Below, piece by piece: positions 42,155 to 50,457 of a stretch of 64,000 nucleotides of DNA; the stretch's first letter is position 1; every line of letters starts with the position of its first letter. The stretch lies in the NCBI RefSeq assembly GCF_963665445.1, contig NZ_OY762276.1, forward strand, positions 1,148,001 to 1,212,000, given 5' to 3'. The position numbers and the translations under genes are program-made. Under the pieces are notes generated by a model that worked only from the letters and a program-made list of their open reading frames with translations, was not told where the DNA came from and made no database searches. The DNA comes from an uncultured Desulfobulbus sp. Its GTDB lineage: Bacteria > Desulfobacterota > Desulfobulbia > Desulfobulbales > Desulfobulbaceae.

Positions 42155-44113
42155 TTAACAGGGCAACAGGGTCACTCGCGTTTCATAGTAGGGGGTTCCA
42201 TTGCCGACAGTGCTCGCCATGTCCTCGGTGATCCGATTGAACCCGTGTCCGGCCTTGATCCAGCCTCCGCGCTCGCCGACGATACAGTCTCTCCGCAGGG
42301 CGGCATCAGTGTGCAACAGTGTCTTGATCTGGCCGATCCGGCTCTTGAGCATGACCGCCTCGCCGTCCCGAACCCCAAGTTTTTCGGCCTCTGCCGGGTG
42401 TAACCATATTTGTGCGAGTTCACTGTGTTCAGCCAGGGTCCGTTCCGAACAGATATGGTCAAACCCGGCAATGGTCAGCAGGGCATAGGGATAGGAGGGA
42501 TCCACGCTCGGTAGCTCCGATGGGTCGAAGTGGGTCAGGAACTGAAATTTTCCTGACGGCGTGGGAAAGGTTTTGTCCAGATAGGGGGCCATGGGCTCGG
42601 GCAGGCGAAAAGAGCCCTGTTTGAGCGTCTCCAGGCTGCAGCCTGCCTGGCGGATAGGGACACAGATATCCTCCAGCCACTGTTCGCCATTTCTGCAGAA
42701 CCTGTCGGCAAAGTCAAAGCGTTTGGCCAGCGCGGCAAACATGTGAAAATCGGAGCGGCATTCGCCCAGCGGTTCGATCGCCTTGTTCACCGGTCCCACA
42801 TAGTTGTGGCCATAACTGGCCATGACATCGTCCTCTTCGAGAAAGGTGGTGGCGGGCAGGAAAACATGGGCCAGCTCCGCCGTGTCATCCATGAAGTGGC
42901 CGCTGTAGACCACGAATTCGGTTTGCCGCAGCGCCCGGGCAACCTTCTCCGAGTTCGGCGCACTGCAGACCGGATTGGCGGCGGTGATGAAGGCCATGCG
43001 AATTTTCGGTGCTGTTGCCTGGAGCAACTCCTCGCCGATCATTGGCATGAGCAGGGTTCTGCGCGGAGGGTTGAGTTCGTCGCCCCAGTATTGCGGATCA
43101 TAGGGGCCGTACTCCTCAAAGCCCTGGCTCACCCCGCCGCCCTCGACACCTATAATCCCGGCAATGGCGCCCAAGGCGTCGATGGCGCGGATGGCGTAGT
43201 GGGCCTGTTTATGGCGGTGCAGCCCCCAGCCCAGCAGGATGGAGGTGGGCCTGTACTGGATCAGGGTCTCGGCGATAGAGACGGCATCCTCGAGAGAGAC
43301 CCCAGCCCGGTCGCAGCAATCGTCAAGGCTGAAGCGGGCAAGAATTTTTTGGTAGTCTTCCACCCCCTGGGAAAATTTGGTCAGAAATTCGAGATCTTCC
43401 GCTCCGCGTTCGAGAATGATTTTGGCCGCAGCCATGGCAAGAAATGCATCCATGCCCGGAGCGGGGGCGATGTGGCGGTCGGCCAGGGCGGTGCTGCGGT
43501 TGCGATAGGGGTCGATGACGATGATCCGACCGCCGCGTTGTCGAATATCTTTGACGATCGGCACCAGGCTGATGTTGGTGGCCACCGGATTGCGGGCCCA
43601 GAGGATCATGGCGCGGGAATGGTAGTGATCCAGGGGATCGTGGGATATGCGCACCCCCAGGTCGAGGTTCTGCGAAGCCTGACCGGTACCGCCGCAGAGG
43701 GATCCGCGCAGGGTGGTGACCCCGCCGAAGAGATTGAAAAAGTACTTATTGAGCAGCTTGAGTCCGGTCCGCTCACCATAGCCCTGGTAGTAGAGGATCG
43801 CCTCCGGGCCGTCCTGTTCGCGAATCTCTTTCATCCGCTCGGCAATCATATCCAGGGCCGCATCCCAGGTGACCGGCTGCCAGCCGGAGGCGCCTCGCAC
43901 CATGGGGCGGGTGATCCGCTCCGGGCTGTAGACGCGTTCAACGAACTTTCGTGTCTTGTGGCAGGCAGCCCCCTTGGTCAGGGGATGGTCCGGTGAACCG
44001 ACGAGACGGACAACCTTTCCCTGCTCAACGGTGGCGACCAGACCGCAGGTGTTGGGACAGTCGCGGGTGCAGGTGGTGACAATGGTCTGGACGTTGTTGG
44101 ATTGAGGCTGCAT
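42155..44113 (-). CDS. Molybdopterin-dependent oxidoreductase, MopB family (second, cytoplasmic)
   Basis: A 652-residue catalytic subunit. The [4Fe-4S] ligands are Cys15-x3-Cys19-x3-Cys23-x27-Cys51. A likely Mo/W ligand is Cys140 in TLRGSLCGGTGQAS. Further landmarks are IIVIDPYRNRSTALADRHI, WGLHRHKQ, and the C-terminal dinucleotide-binding domain from about 540 (IWLHPAEAEKLGVRDGE). There is no Tat signal. It belongs to a group of single-subunit MopB enzymes related to formate dehydrogenase and to thiosulfate/arsenate reductase; the substrate is unknown. It follows the pncB-pncA pair on the same strand (92-base gap), without Mo cofactor genes nearby. It is only distantly similar to the enzyme at 7818. 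Confidence 0.88.
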   Translation of the reverse strand: MQPQSNNVQTIVTTCTRDCPNTCGLVATVEQGKVVRLVGSPDHPLTKGAACHKTRKFVERVYSPERITRPMVRGASGWQPVTWDAALDMIAERMKEIREQDGPEAILYYQGYGERTGLKLLNKYFFNLFGGVTTLRGSLCGGTGQASQNLDLGVRISHDPLDHYHSRAMILWARNPVATNISLVPIVKDIRQRGGRIIVIDPYRNRSTALADRHIAPAPGMDAFLAMAAAKIILERGAEDLEFLTKFSQGVEDYQKILARFSLDDCCDRAGVSLEDAVSIAETLIQYRPTSILLGWGLHRHKQAHYAIRAIDALGAIAGIIGVEGGGVSQGFEEYGPYDPQYWGDELNPPRRTLLMPMIGEELLQATAPKIRMAFITAANPVCSAPNSEKVARALRQTEFVVYSGHFMDDTAELAHVFLPATTFLEEDDVMASYGHNYVGPVNKAIEPLGECRSDFHMFAALAKRFDFADRFCRNGEQWLEDICVPIRQAGCSLETLKQGSFRLPEPMAPYLDKTFPTPSGKFQFLTHFDPSELPSVDPSYPYALLTIAGFDHICSERTLAEHSELAQIWLHPAEAEKLGVRDGEAVMLKSRIGQIKTLLHTDAALRRDCIVGERGGWIKAGHGFNRITEDMASTVGNGTPYYETRVTLLPC

Positions 44114-44205
44114 GGTTTATTGTTTTCAGCAGATGGTTGTGGGCCTGGTGCACTGTACAAAAAAGTTGGTCCGTGCAGGAGCAGGATAAAACAGAAATAC
44201 ACAAT

Positions 44206-44808
44206 TTACGAAGGTGGCAACTCGTACAGATCAAGCTCCGCCACCGGCATCACCACGGCGCCCGCCTGCTCCATCTCGGCGAGGGCCTTGGCGCCGTCAT
44301 CCGGCTGGAGGTTCACCGCGGCTATCCCATCCTGCAGCACCACCACCTCAAATCCCAGTTGGAGTGCGCTTAACACCGTGGCCTTGACGCAATAATCCGT
44401 GGCCAATCCACCGACGTAGAGGCGAGTGACTTTAAGCGATTTTAAGATATCGGCAAGAGGGAGCCCGGAACCATCCCGGCCGTCAAAGGCGGAGTAGCCG
44501 TCACTGCCTGCATCCGTACCCTTGGAGACAATCGTGGCCGAGCAGGGCAGGTCAAGGCCGTCATGAAAGGCCGCACCCTCGGTAAATTGAACACAGTGGA
44601 CCGGCCAAGGGCCGCCAAAGGGTTGAAAATGGTGAGTTGTGGGCGGATGCCAGTCGCGGCTGGCAAGAATGGGGAACCCCTTTTCCCGGAACTGGAAAAG
44701 GGCGCGGTTGAGCGGGCCGATCACTTTGTCGCCCGCGGCAACGGCCAGGGTGCCGCCTGGACAGAAATCGTTTTGCACATCCACAATCATCAGGGCCGAG
44801 CGTTGCAT
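44206..44808 (-). CDS. pncA: Nicotinamidase
   Basis: A 200-residue cysteine hydrolase. The catalytic triad is Asp10 (VDVQNDF), Lys96 (VSKGTDAGSDGYSAF) and Cys140 (ATDYCVKAT); the metal site is RDWHPPTTHH (Asp52, His54, and a following His). It converts nicotinamide to nicotinate and ammonia. It starts three bases after the pncB stop codon, so the two salvage steps are translated from one mRNA. All active-site residues are present. Confidence 0.95.
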   Translation of the reverse strand: MQRSALMIVDVQNDFCPGGTLAVAAGDKVIGPLNRALFQFREKGFPILASRDWHPPTTHHFQPFGGPWPVHCVQFTEGAAFHDGLDLPCSATIVSKGTDAGSDGYSAFDGRDGSGLPLADILKSLKVTRLYVGGLATDYCVKATVLSALQLGFEVVVLQDGIAAVNLQPDDGAKALAEMEQAGAVVMPVAELDLYELPPS

Positions 44809-44811
44809 CGT

Positions 44812-46242
44812 TCATACCTCCTTGTTGCCGGCTGCCTGGGCGATCAGGTCGCAACGCAAGGTTTTGAGCTGCCGGGATATGGAAACCTTGTAGCGGTGCG
44901 GGTTGACGAAACGGCGGCAGCCGCTGGGCAGCAGGGACAGCTCGTGACGGCAGCGCTCGGCCATGGCGGTAATCGATTCTTCCGTGCAGGTGCGTCTGCC
45001 ACCAGCCATCACCACCTGCCGCAGATCGACCAGGCGGCTCCCCGCGGGTAGAGTGGTGTGGCGCAGCGGGTTTGTCGGATCAAAGACCGTGTCGCCCGCC
45101 TGAACAACCTCTTTTTCAAGGCAGACCAGATCCTGTAAATATTCGTCATTGGGGCCGACTGCGCGCAATACCTGCTTGACCCCGGGCAGGGTCGTCTTGG
45201 CGATATCGCTTGTGATTTTCATCTTCGGCTGACCGTCGATGGCCACCAGTTTGTAGACTCCGCCCAGGGCAACGCCGCCCACGCCACTGGCCGTGGCCAG
45301 CTTGGTGCCCACGCCGTAGATATCCACCCGTCCCCCCTCGTCGCGGATGGAGTCGATCACCGATTCGTCGATTTCATTGGAGGCGAGAATTCTCACCTCC
45401 GGAAAGCCGGCGTCATCGAGCATTTTTCGTGCCTCGCGGCTGAGGTAGGCCAAGTCGCCGGAATCAAGGCGGATGCCGTGCAGGCTATGGCCACGATCCT
45501 TGAGTTCGCGGGCTACGGTGATTGCGTTGGGTAGACCGCTTTTGAGGGTGTCATAGGTGTCGACCAAAAGCACGGTGGCATCGGGAAAGGAGGCGGCATA
45601 GGCGCGGAAGGCGCTCAATTCATCGGGGAAGGACTGGACCCAGCTATGGGCGTGAGTGCCATAGACCGGCAGGCCAAAGTTCAGGCCAGCCAGAACGTTG
45701 CTGGTCCCTTTGGCGCCTCCTACACTGGCGGCACGAGAGGCCGAGACCCCGCCGTCGGGGCCTTGAGCACGGCGCAGGCCGAATTCTATCACCTCGGCCT
45801 CGCCTGCGGCATAACAGATGCGGGCGGCCTTGGTGGCCACCAGGGTTTGAAAGTTGATGATGTTGAGCAGCATGGTCTCAACCAGTTGGGCCTCGGCCAG
45901 GGAGGCGCTGACGGTGAGCAGAGGTTCGTGGGCAAAGACCACTGTCCCCTCGGCCGGGGCGATGACCGTGCCTTGAAAGCGAAATGTCTTAAGAAAGTCG
46001 AGAAAGGCGGGCTTGAACAGGTTGAGTCCCTGGAGATAGGTGATTTCTTCGCTGGAAAATCGCAGCCCCTCGAGGTTTTCCAGGGCCGGTTGCAGCCCTG
46101 CAAAAACGGCGTAGCCCCCTGCAAAGGGATTGTCGCGAAAATAGAGATCAAAAACCGCTGGCTTGTCGGCCATACCTTGATCGAGATAGCCGGCGAGCAT
46201 GGTCAGCTCGTAGAGATCGGTCAGCAGCGGTGAACAGGACAT
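44812..46242 (-). CDS. pncB: Nicotinate phosphoribosyltransferase
   Basis: A 476-residue enzyme making nicotinate mononucleotide from nicotinate and PRPP (ATP-assisted) in NAD salvage. Landmarks are [19 protein letters not shown] at the start, [20 protein letters not shown] near 155 (a PRPP/substrate site and loop), [24 protein letters not shown] and [26 protein letters not shown] 46242 has GGAG 6 bases upstream; a long in-frame extension to 47193 is antisense to nifV and is discarded. The pair with pncA gives the nicotinamide-to-NaMN route. It is divergent from nifV. Confidence 0.95.
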   Translation of the reverse strand: MSCSPLLTDLYELTMLAGYLDQGMADKPAVFDLYFRDNPFAGGYAVFAGLQPALENLEGLRFSSEEITYLQGLNLFKPAFLDFLKTFRFQGTVIAPAEGTVVFAHEPLLTVSASLAEAQLVETMLLNIINFQTLVATKAARICYAAGEAEVIEFGLRRAQGPDGGVSASRAASVGGAKGTSNVLAGLNFGLPVYGTHAHSWVQSFPDELSAFRAYAASFPDATVLLVDTYDTLKSGLPNAITVARELKDRGHSLHGIRLDSGDLAYLSREARKMLDDAGFPEVRILASNEIDESVIDSIRDEGGRVDIYGVGTKLATASGVGGVALGGVYKLVAIDGQPKMKITSDIAKTTLPGVKQVLRAVGPNDEYLQDLVCLEKEVVQAGDTVFDPTNPLRHTTLPAGSRLVDLRQVVMAGGRRTCTEESITAMAERCRHELSLLPSGCRRFVNPHRYKVSISRQLKTLRCDLIAQAAGNKEV

Positions 46243-46596
46243 GGAACACTCCGCAAGGGCAGGGGAACAAAGGCCGGGCAATTCGGTCGTGGTATCCTTG
46301 TACAGCGAGATCAACTCGTTATTGTTTCCTGAGATAGTGCAAAAGTGTGCCCGGTGCAAGCTCTTTCGCTCAGGTGCCGGTTTGTGGCAAGTGGCGCATT
46401 TTTGTCTTGTAGCACCCGTTGTTCGACAATTTTGAAGGGAAAGTGACGGTTCGGGACAGCGCCGTTTGCGGAGCGCATCGTTGCCGCATGTGCTTTTTTC
46501 ATGGGAAAATGAAGAGATAGTCGGGCGGTTGTGTGAGGATCGAGGATGGTATGCGGCTTGCTTTTCTGAAGTGGTTGAAAGCAAGGAGAGTACACC
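46243..46596. other. Divergent intergenic region between pncB and nifV
   Basis: 354 bases. The right part holds the sigma-54 promoter of nifV. A search by eye for TGT-N10-ACA NifA sites was negative. The left part presumably carries the pncB promoter, which is not clear. No gene is seen. Confidence 0.55.
46547..46562 (+). promoter_or_regulatory. Sigma-54 promoter of nifV
   Basis: TGGTATG-CGGC-TTGCT fits the -24/-12 consensus (TGGYRYR-N4-TTGCW) at every position. The expected start of transcription is about 12 bases further, some 24 bases before the ATG at 46597. Confidence 0.85.
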
Positions 46597-47745
46597 ATGA
46601 ACAACGACGTAGGCGCAATCACCATCCACGATACCACCCTTCGCGACGGCGAGCAGACCGCGGGGGTCGCCTTTACCGCCAAGGAGCGGCTGACCATCGC
46701 CCGGATGCTCGACCAGGCTGGAGTTCCGGAACTGGAAATCGGTATTCCGGCCATGGGGCCGCAGGAGCGCGACGAGATTCGTGCCATTGCCGGGCTGGGG
46801 CTGAAGGCACGGCTGGTTGTCTGGTGCCGGATGCACGAACACGATCTGGCTGCGGCCCAGGGCTTGGGCATTGGCACCCTCAACCTCTCCATCCCTGTCT
46901 CCGATCAGCAGATCGCCCGAAAAATCAAGCGGGAGCGCAGTTGGGTCCTGGATCGGATCCGGTTGATGACCGCCCAGGCACTGGATCTGGGATTCGAGGT
47001 CTGTGTCGGCGGAGAGGACAGCTCGCGCGCCCACCCCGACTTCCTGGTGCAGGTGGTCGAGGCCGCCGAACAGGCCGGGGCGCGGCGTTTTCGCTTTGCC
47101 GATACCCTCGGGGTGCTCGACCCCTTTGCCACCAAGGCCGTTTTTGAACGGTTGCGTGGCGCCTGCAACCTGGAGCTCGAGATGCATGCGCACAACGATC
47201 TCGGTCTGGCCACCGCCAACACCCTAGCCGCCATTCTCGGCGGAGCCACCCATGTCAACACCACGGTCAATGGCCTGGGAGAGCGAACCGGCAACGCCCC
47301 CCTGGAAGAGGTGGTGATGTCGCTCCATCAGCTTTATCATCGGCCGACCTCCATTCATCCGCAGTCGTTGGCCGCAGTTTCCCTGGTCGTGGCCGAGGCC
47401 TCACGCCGTCCGATTCCGGTCAATAAACCCATTGTCGGCGCAGGCATCTTCACCCATGAATCCGGGATTCACGTCAGCGGCCTGCTGCGCGATCCCGCCA
47501 ACTATCAGAGTATCGATCCTCATGAACTGGGGCGGAACCATGAACTCGTTTTGGGCAAGCATTCCGGCACCGATGCGGTGTGCTGGGGATATCGTCAAAT
47601 CGGCGTCGATATCAACGAGACCCAGGCGCAAACCGTCCTCCCGCAGCTGCGCCGCCATGCAGCCCTGACCAAGCGACAGCCCACCAGCGATGAACTGCTC
47701 TGTTTTCTTGCAGAATCAAATGCAGGGACCTGCGGTTCGCACTGA
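46597..47745 (+). CDS. nifV: Homocitrate synthase
   Basis: A 382-residue DmpG/LeuA-like aldolase. The catalytic start motif is [13 protein letters not shown] (residues 12-24), the metal-binding HAHNDLG is near 200, and [16 protein letters not shown] near 226; [17 protein letters not shown] is near 285. Length and these motifs fit NifV, which condenses 2-oxoglutarate with acetyl-CoA to make homocitrate for the FeMo cofactor. Re-citrate synthase is the main alternative; both can be called homocitrate synthase in sulfate reducers. A perfect sigma-54 promoter supports NifV. No other nif gene is in the window, so it is isolated from the main cluster. RBS: AAGGAGAG before ATG. Confidence 0.88.
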   Translation: MNNDVGAITIHDTTLRDGEQTAGVAFTAKERLTIARMLDQAGVPELEIGIPAMGPQERDEIRAIAGLGLKARLVVWCRMHEHDLAAAQGLGIGTLNLSIPVSDQQIARKIKRERSWVLDRIRLMTAQALDLGFEVCVGGEDSSRAHPDFLVQVVEAAEQAGARRFRFADTLGVLDPFATKAVFERLRGACNLELEMHAHNDLGLATANTLAAILGGATHVNTTVNGLGERTGNAPLEEVVMSLHQLYHRPTSIHPQSLAAVSLVVAEASRRPIPVNKPIVGAGIFTHESGIHVSGLLRDPANYQSIDPHELGRNHELVLGKHSGTDAVCWGYRQIGVDINETQAQTVLPQLRRHAALTKRQPTSDELLCFLAESNAGTCGSH

Positions 47746-48316
47746 AGGCAGTTTCCTGCAGGCACGGCAAACTCATTGATTGATGGCCGTGGATGTAAAG
47801 TTTGTTTTTTTTGGTGAATAAATCCGAAAAACAGGAATAATTGGCGGAATTATATAATTTTGTCTGTGTTTATAGCCTGTTGTAACTGGTTGAAACTGAG
47901 TTGCTGTCAGTTTCACACTGATGATTTTGGGCCAATGAGGATGGTTTTTTGTGATTTTTCATGAGGTTGTGAAAACTTTGCGAAAGGTTGCTATTTTGCT
48001 GTTAATTTCGATAAATCAGCATGTTGGCTGTTTGTCGTGTTCGCCTGCTTTGGAGAAGGCTCATTCTGATGTCTTCGTGAAAAGCCAAATCTGAAAATAA
48101 CCGAGTGTGAAATCAGTGCGTTACGGAGTTTGATACGTCGTTTTCGAGGGTTTTTTTTACGGAAACGACAATTGTAGGCTTCTGCCTATGTATGGGGCTA
48201 TCAGTTATTGAATATATCATCTTGGACCAGGTGGTGATTGGTCGTGCGTTTTGTCGTATCTGATTGCTTTTGTGTGGAAAATTATCATCTGGAAAAACTT
48301 CGTGTGGTGTTGGGGA
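47746..48316. other. Long AT-rich intergenic region downstream of nifV
   Basis: About 570 bases with no gene. TGAAACTGA-GTTGCTG-TCAGTTTCA (47891-47915) is a perfect 9-base inverted repeat, possibly the nifV transcript end, though it lacks a U-tract. Dispersed repeat copy F lies at 48061-48171. The rest is AT-rich and unstructured by eye. Confidence 0.6.
48061..48171 (-). repeat. Dispersed repeat, copy F
   Basis: On the minus strand it begins with a hairpin (TCGTTTCCG / CGAAAACGA), then CTCCGTAACGCACTGATTTC, and ends near CATCAGAATGA. The left edge on the plus strand, ATGTCTTCGTGAAAAGC (48069-48085), agrees with the IS end ATGACCTCGTAAAAAGT at 13 of 17 bases. Confidence 0.65.
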
Positions 48317-48332
48317 CGGAATGATTTTTGCT
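48317..48332 (+). promoter_or_regulatory. Sigma-54 promoter of the PEP-CTERM gene
   Basis: CGGAATG-ATTT-TTGCT has the GG and GC cores at the correct 10-base spacing and a full TTGCT -12 element; the -24 box departs from consensus at two positions. It is 47 bases before the ATG at 48379. Confidence 0.65.
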
Positions 48333-48378
48333 TTCCTTTTTCAAGGGATGTTTATATTCATTGTTTGAGGAGGGGATG

Positions 48379-49017
48379 ATGGAAAAAATTGTTTTGGCGA
48401 TCTGTACAGTGTTAATGGCTTCAACGATAAGTATGGCTGCACCTGTTTCACCAACCAGCTATGACATGCCTAATGGTTATACGGGAAGTTATGAATACTG
48501 GGATGAAAGCTATAACGGAGCCGGTAATACCACTGTCAGTGGTGCCGCCTTGAGCGGTGGGCTGGGGGATCTGACCGACGGCGTTATCGCCACCGGAAAC
48601 TGGTATGTGGTCGAGCAACCGCAAGGGCCTGGACCGTATGTCGGCTGGTCTAATATTGACCCGGAAATTATCTTTCATTTTGCAGGCAATACGGTGTTCG
48701 ACAGCGTCACCATTTATTTTGATGATGCCAACGGCGCTGGCGGCGTCTCGGCTCCGACGGGCGTTACCATAAACGGGACGTATTTTAGCGTCAATGATCC
48801 CACGGGTTCAGATCCTTTTTCCGTCTCGTTTACTCTTGGCAATTTGACTACCGATACCTTGTCGATAGTGTTGGCAAGAGGAAATCAGTGGGTCTTTGCA
48901 AGTGAATTTACCTTTGCAAGCGCGGGTACTTGTCCGGTACCGGAACCAACCACTGTCCTTCTGTTTGGCGCCGGGCTGTCAGGGCTGGCTGCAGTCGGTC
49001 GTCGGAAACTATGGTGA
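48379..49017 (+). CDS. PEP-CTERM protein, secreted
   Basis: A 212-residue exported protein: signal peptide (1-20), a beta-rich domain (about 25-180) rich in Gly, Asn, Thr and Ser, then the PEP-CTERM sorting tail, PVPEPTTVLLFGAGLSGLAA followed by GRRKL. The tail has PEP, a transmembrane helix and a basic end, the target of an exosortase (EpsH/XrtA-type). The mature protein should be released to the surface, often in exopolysaccharide-rich matrices. ATG 48379 is preferred over 48376, since the AGGAGG lies at a better distance. The exosortase is not in the window. The upstream sigma-54 promoter fits control by the PrsK/PrsR system known from other PEP-CTERM bacteria. Confidence 0.9.
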   Translation: MEKIVLAICTVLMASTISMAAPVSPTSYDMPNGYTGSYEYWDESYNGAGNTTVSGAALSGGLGDLTDGVIATGNWYVVEQPQGPGPYVGWSNIDPEIIFHFAGNTVFDSVTIYFDDANGAGGVSAPTGVTINGTYFSVNDPTGSDPFSVSFTLGNLTTDTLSIVLARGNQWVFASEFTFASAGTCPVPEPTTVLLFGAGLSGLAAVGRRKLW

Positions 49018-49122
49018 TACCCTCGAAATTTGACAGAATTCGATAGATAAATTCTCTTCGACCAAGACCGGTGCGTTGTTGCCTGCACAAGTTAAGCGAA
49101 CAACGAGAGCTGTCGTTCAATT

Positions 49123-49156
49123 ACAAGGAGTTGCACCTGCGGGGGCAACTCCTTGT
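49123..49156 (+). terminator. Stem-loop downstream of the PEP-CTERM gene
   Basis: ACAAGGAGTTGC pairs perfectly with GCAACTCCTTGT across a 10-base loop. It lies about 105 bases after the PEP-CTERM stop codon, and a T-rich stretch (TGTCTTTGT) follows. Confidence 0.55.
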
Positions 49157-49258
49157 TGTCTTTGTAAGCCTCGCCGATCATATCGCCGTTTTCCCAGTTA
49201 CCGCTGTACGCCGATGGACGGACGGAGGTGGTGTTCCTCAAGATGAGAACAACAGTCG

Positions 49259-49894
49259 TCAGCGGATAAAATTCATGTACACCTTCTTTTCCGCTTCCGG
49301 CGGCGGAATGGTGCCTTTGCCGTGTTCGACCAACTGCATCAGCCAGGCCATGTTTTTGCCCAGGGTGCGCATGATCTGGGCCCCTTCCTCATCCTTGACC
49401 GCCTCACCCGGGCGGGTGCCATGGATCACGTTCCAATAATTGGCCGAAGGCATCAGCATCTCCGAATAGACGATGAAATTGTTGAGCTGGTTAAAGGTGG
49501 GCAGGCCGCCGGAACGGCGCACGGCCACCACCGCGGCTCCCACTTTGTGGCGCAGCATGCCGCCGTTGACACCGGCAACATAGAAGGCGCGATCCAAAAA
49601 CGATTTCATGGTACCGCCGATGGCGGAAAAGTGGACCGGCGAGCCGAAGATCAGGCCGTCGGCCTCTTTCATCAGCTGCAGCCATTCGTTGACCGGGTCA
49701 TCGGTCTGGATGCACTGCTCGTTGCGTTTCTTGACACACTGCCCGCAGGCCAGGCAGCCGCGAACGGGTTTGTTGCCCACATGGATGATTTGAGTTGCAA
49801 TGCCCTGCTTTTCCAGTTCATCGGTGACCATCTTGATGGCGTGATAGGTGTTGCCGTTCTTGTTGGGGCTGCCGTTGAAAGCGACGACGTTCAT
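49259..49894 (-). CDS. Iron-sulfur flavoprotein (flavodoxin-like FMN reductase)
   Basis: A 211-residue flavodoxin-fold protein. The FMN-binding start MNVVAFNGSPNKNGNTYHA is followed by a compact cluster motif Cys47-x2-Cys50-x2-Cys53-x7-Cys61 (RGCLACGQC), the pattern of iron-sulfur flavoproteins (Isf), which bind a [4Fe-4S] cluster and FMN. GSPVHFSAIGGTMKSFLDR is the second FMN segment. Isf-type proteins move electrons from ferredoxin and can reduce oxygen species or quinones in anaerobes. It is transcribed divergently from an HxlR-type regulator, so it is its likely target. Confidence 0.88.
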   Translation of the reverse strand: MNVVAFNGSPNKNGNTYHAIKMVTDELEKQGIATQIIHVGNKPVRGCLACGQCVKKRNEQCIQTDDPVNEWLQLMKEADGLIFGSPVHFSAIGGTMKSFLDRAFYVAGVNGGMLRHKVGAAVVAVRRSGGLPTFNQLNNFIVYSEMLMPSANYWNVIHGTRPGEAVKDEEGAQIMRTLGKNMAWLMQLVEHGKGTIPPPEAEKKVYMNFIR

Positions 49895-50055
49895 TGTTTT
49901 TCTCCTTGAGCATGGGGGATCTGGACAAACATCTGCTTGCGAAATACTGTGCTGGGTCTATAGTGATACATAGGTTTCTTGTAGTCAATAACGCACTTTT
50001 TTGTACCGTAGTATGTTTTAGGGGCCATAGTATCTTTTTGGGAACATAAGAGACG
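49895..50055. promoter_or_regulatory. Shared control region of the Isf and HxlR genes
   Basis: 161 bases between divergent starts. The repeats GTAGTATG and ATAGTATC (TAGTAT core, about 22 bases apart) lie close to the HxlR start, and CTATAGTGATACATAG is an imperfect palindrome nearer the flavoprotein gene. These are candidate regulator sites; no footprint consensus is claimed. Confidence 0.4.
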
Positions 50056-50418
50056 ATGACTGAAACAACCTCCGTCAGGCAACTGGAAGCGGATAAATTG
50101 ATCTACCGCGACAAGGCCTACAGTTGCGGTATCGATCTCACCCTGGCCGTGGTCGGGGGGAAGTGGAAGGCGTCCATTCTCTGGCATCTGGCCCATGGCA
50201 CCATGCGTTTTTCCGAGTTGCAGCGCCAGTTTGCCGATACGACCCGTAAGATGCTGACCCAGCAGCTGCGTGAATTGGAGGCCGATGGTCTGGTGCATCG
50301 CGAGGTGTATCCCCAGGTTCCGCCCAAGGTCGAGTATTCGTTGACCGCCAAGGGGCAAAGCATATTTCCCATCCTCAAGCAGATGTGCGATTGGGGCAAG
50401 CAGTACATCGAGGACTGA
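50056..50418 (+). CDS. HxlR family transcriptional regulator
   Basis: A 120-residue winged helix-turn-helix protein. The conserved N-terminal cysteine (Cys24 in [21 protein letters not shown]) fits redox- or electrophile-sensing HxlR members such as HypR or QorR; the [20 protein letters not shown] and [21 protein letters not shown] segments are the family HTH and recognition helix. It forms homodimers and usually represses or activates a divergent gene, here the Isf flavoprotein. Full length. It is also followed, 39 bases away, by the SrkA kinase gene, which may be in the same transcript. Confidence 0.9.
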   Translation: MTETTSVRQLEADKLIYRDKAYSCGIDLTLAVVGGKWKASILWHLAHGTMRFSELQRQFADTTRKMLTQQLRELEADGLVHREVYPQVPPKVEYSLTAKGQSIFPILKQMCDWGKQYIED

Positions 50419-50457
50419 TTTTCGCATTTCGTGATCCATCTTTGCTGAGGCTCTTCC

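Noticed and set aside
46243..46546. NifA upstream activator site TGT-N10-ACA near nifV
   Set aside because: No sequence with the right spacing was found by eye.
46243..47193. 317-codon in-frame extension of pncB
   Set aside because: It is antisense to nifV; pncB homology begins at the ATG at 46242 with a good ribosome-binding site.
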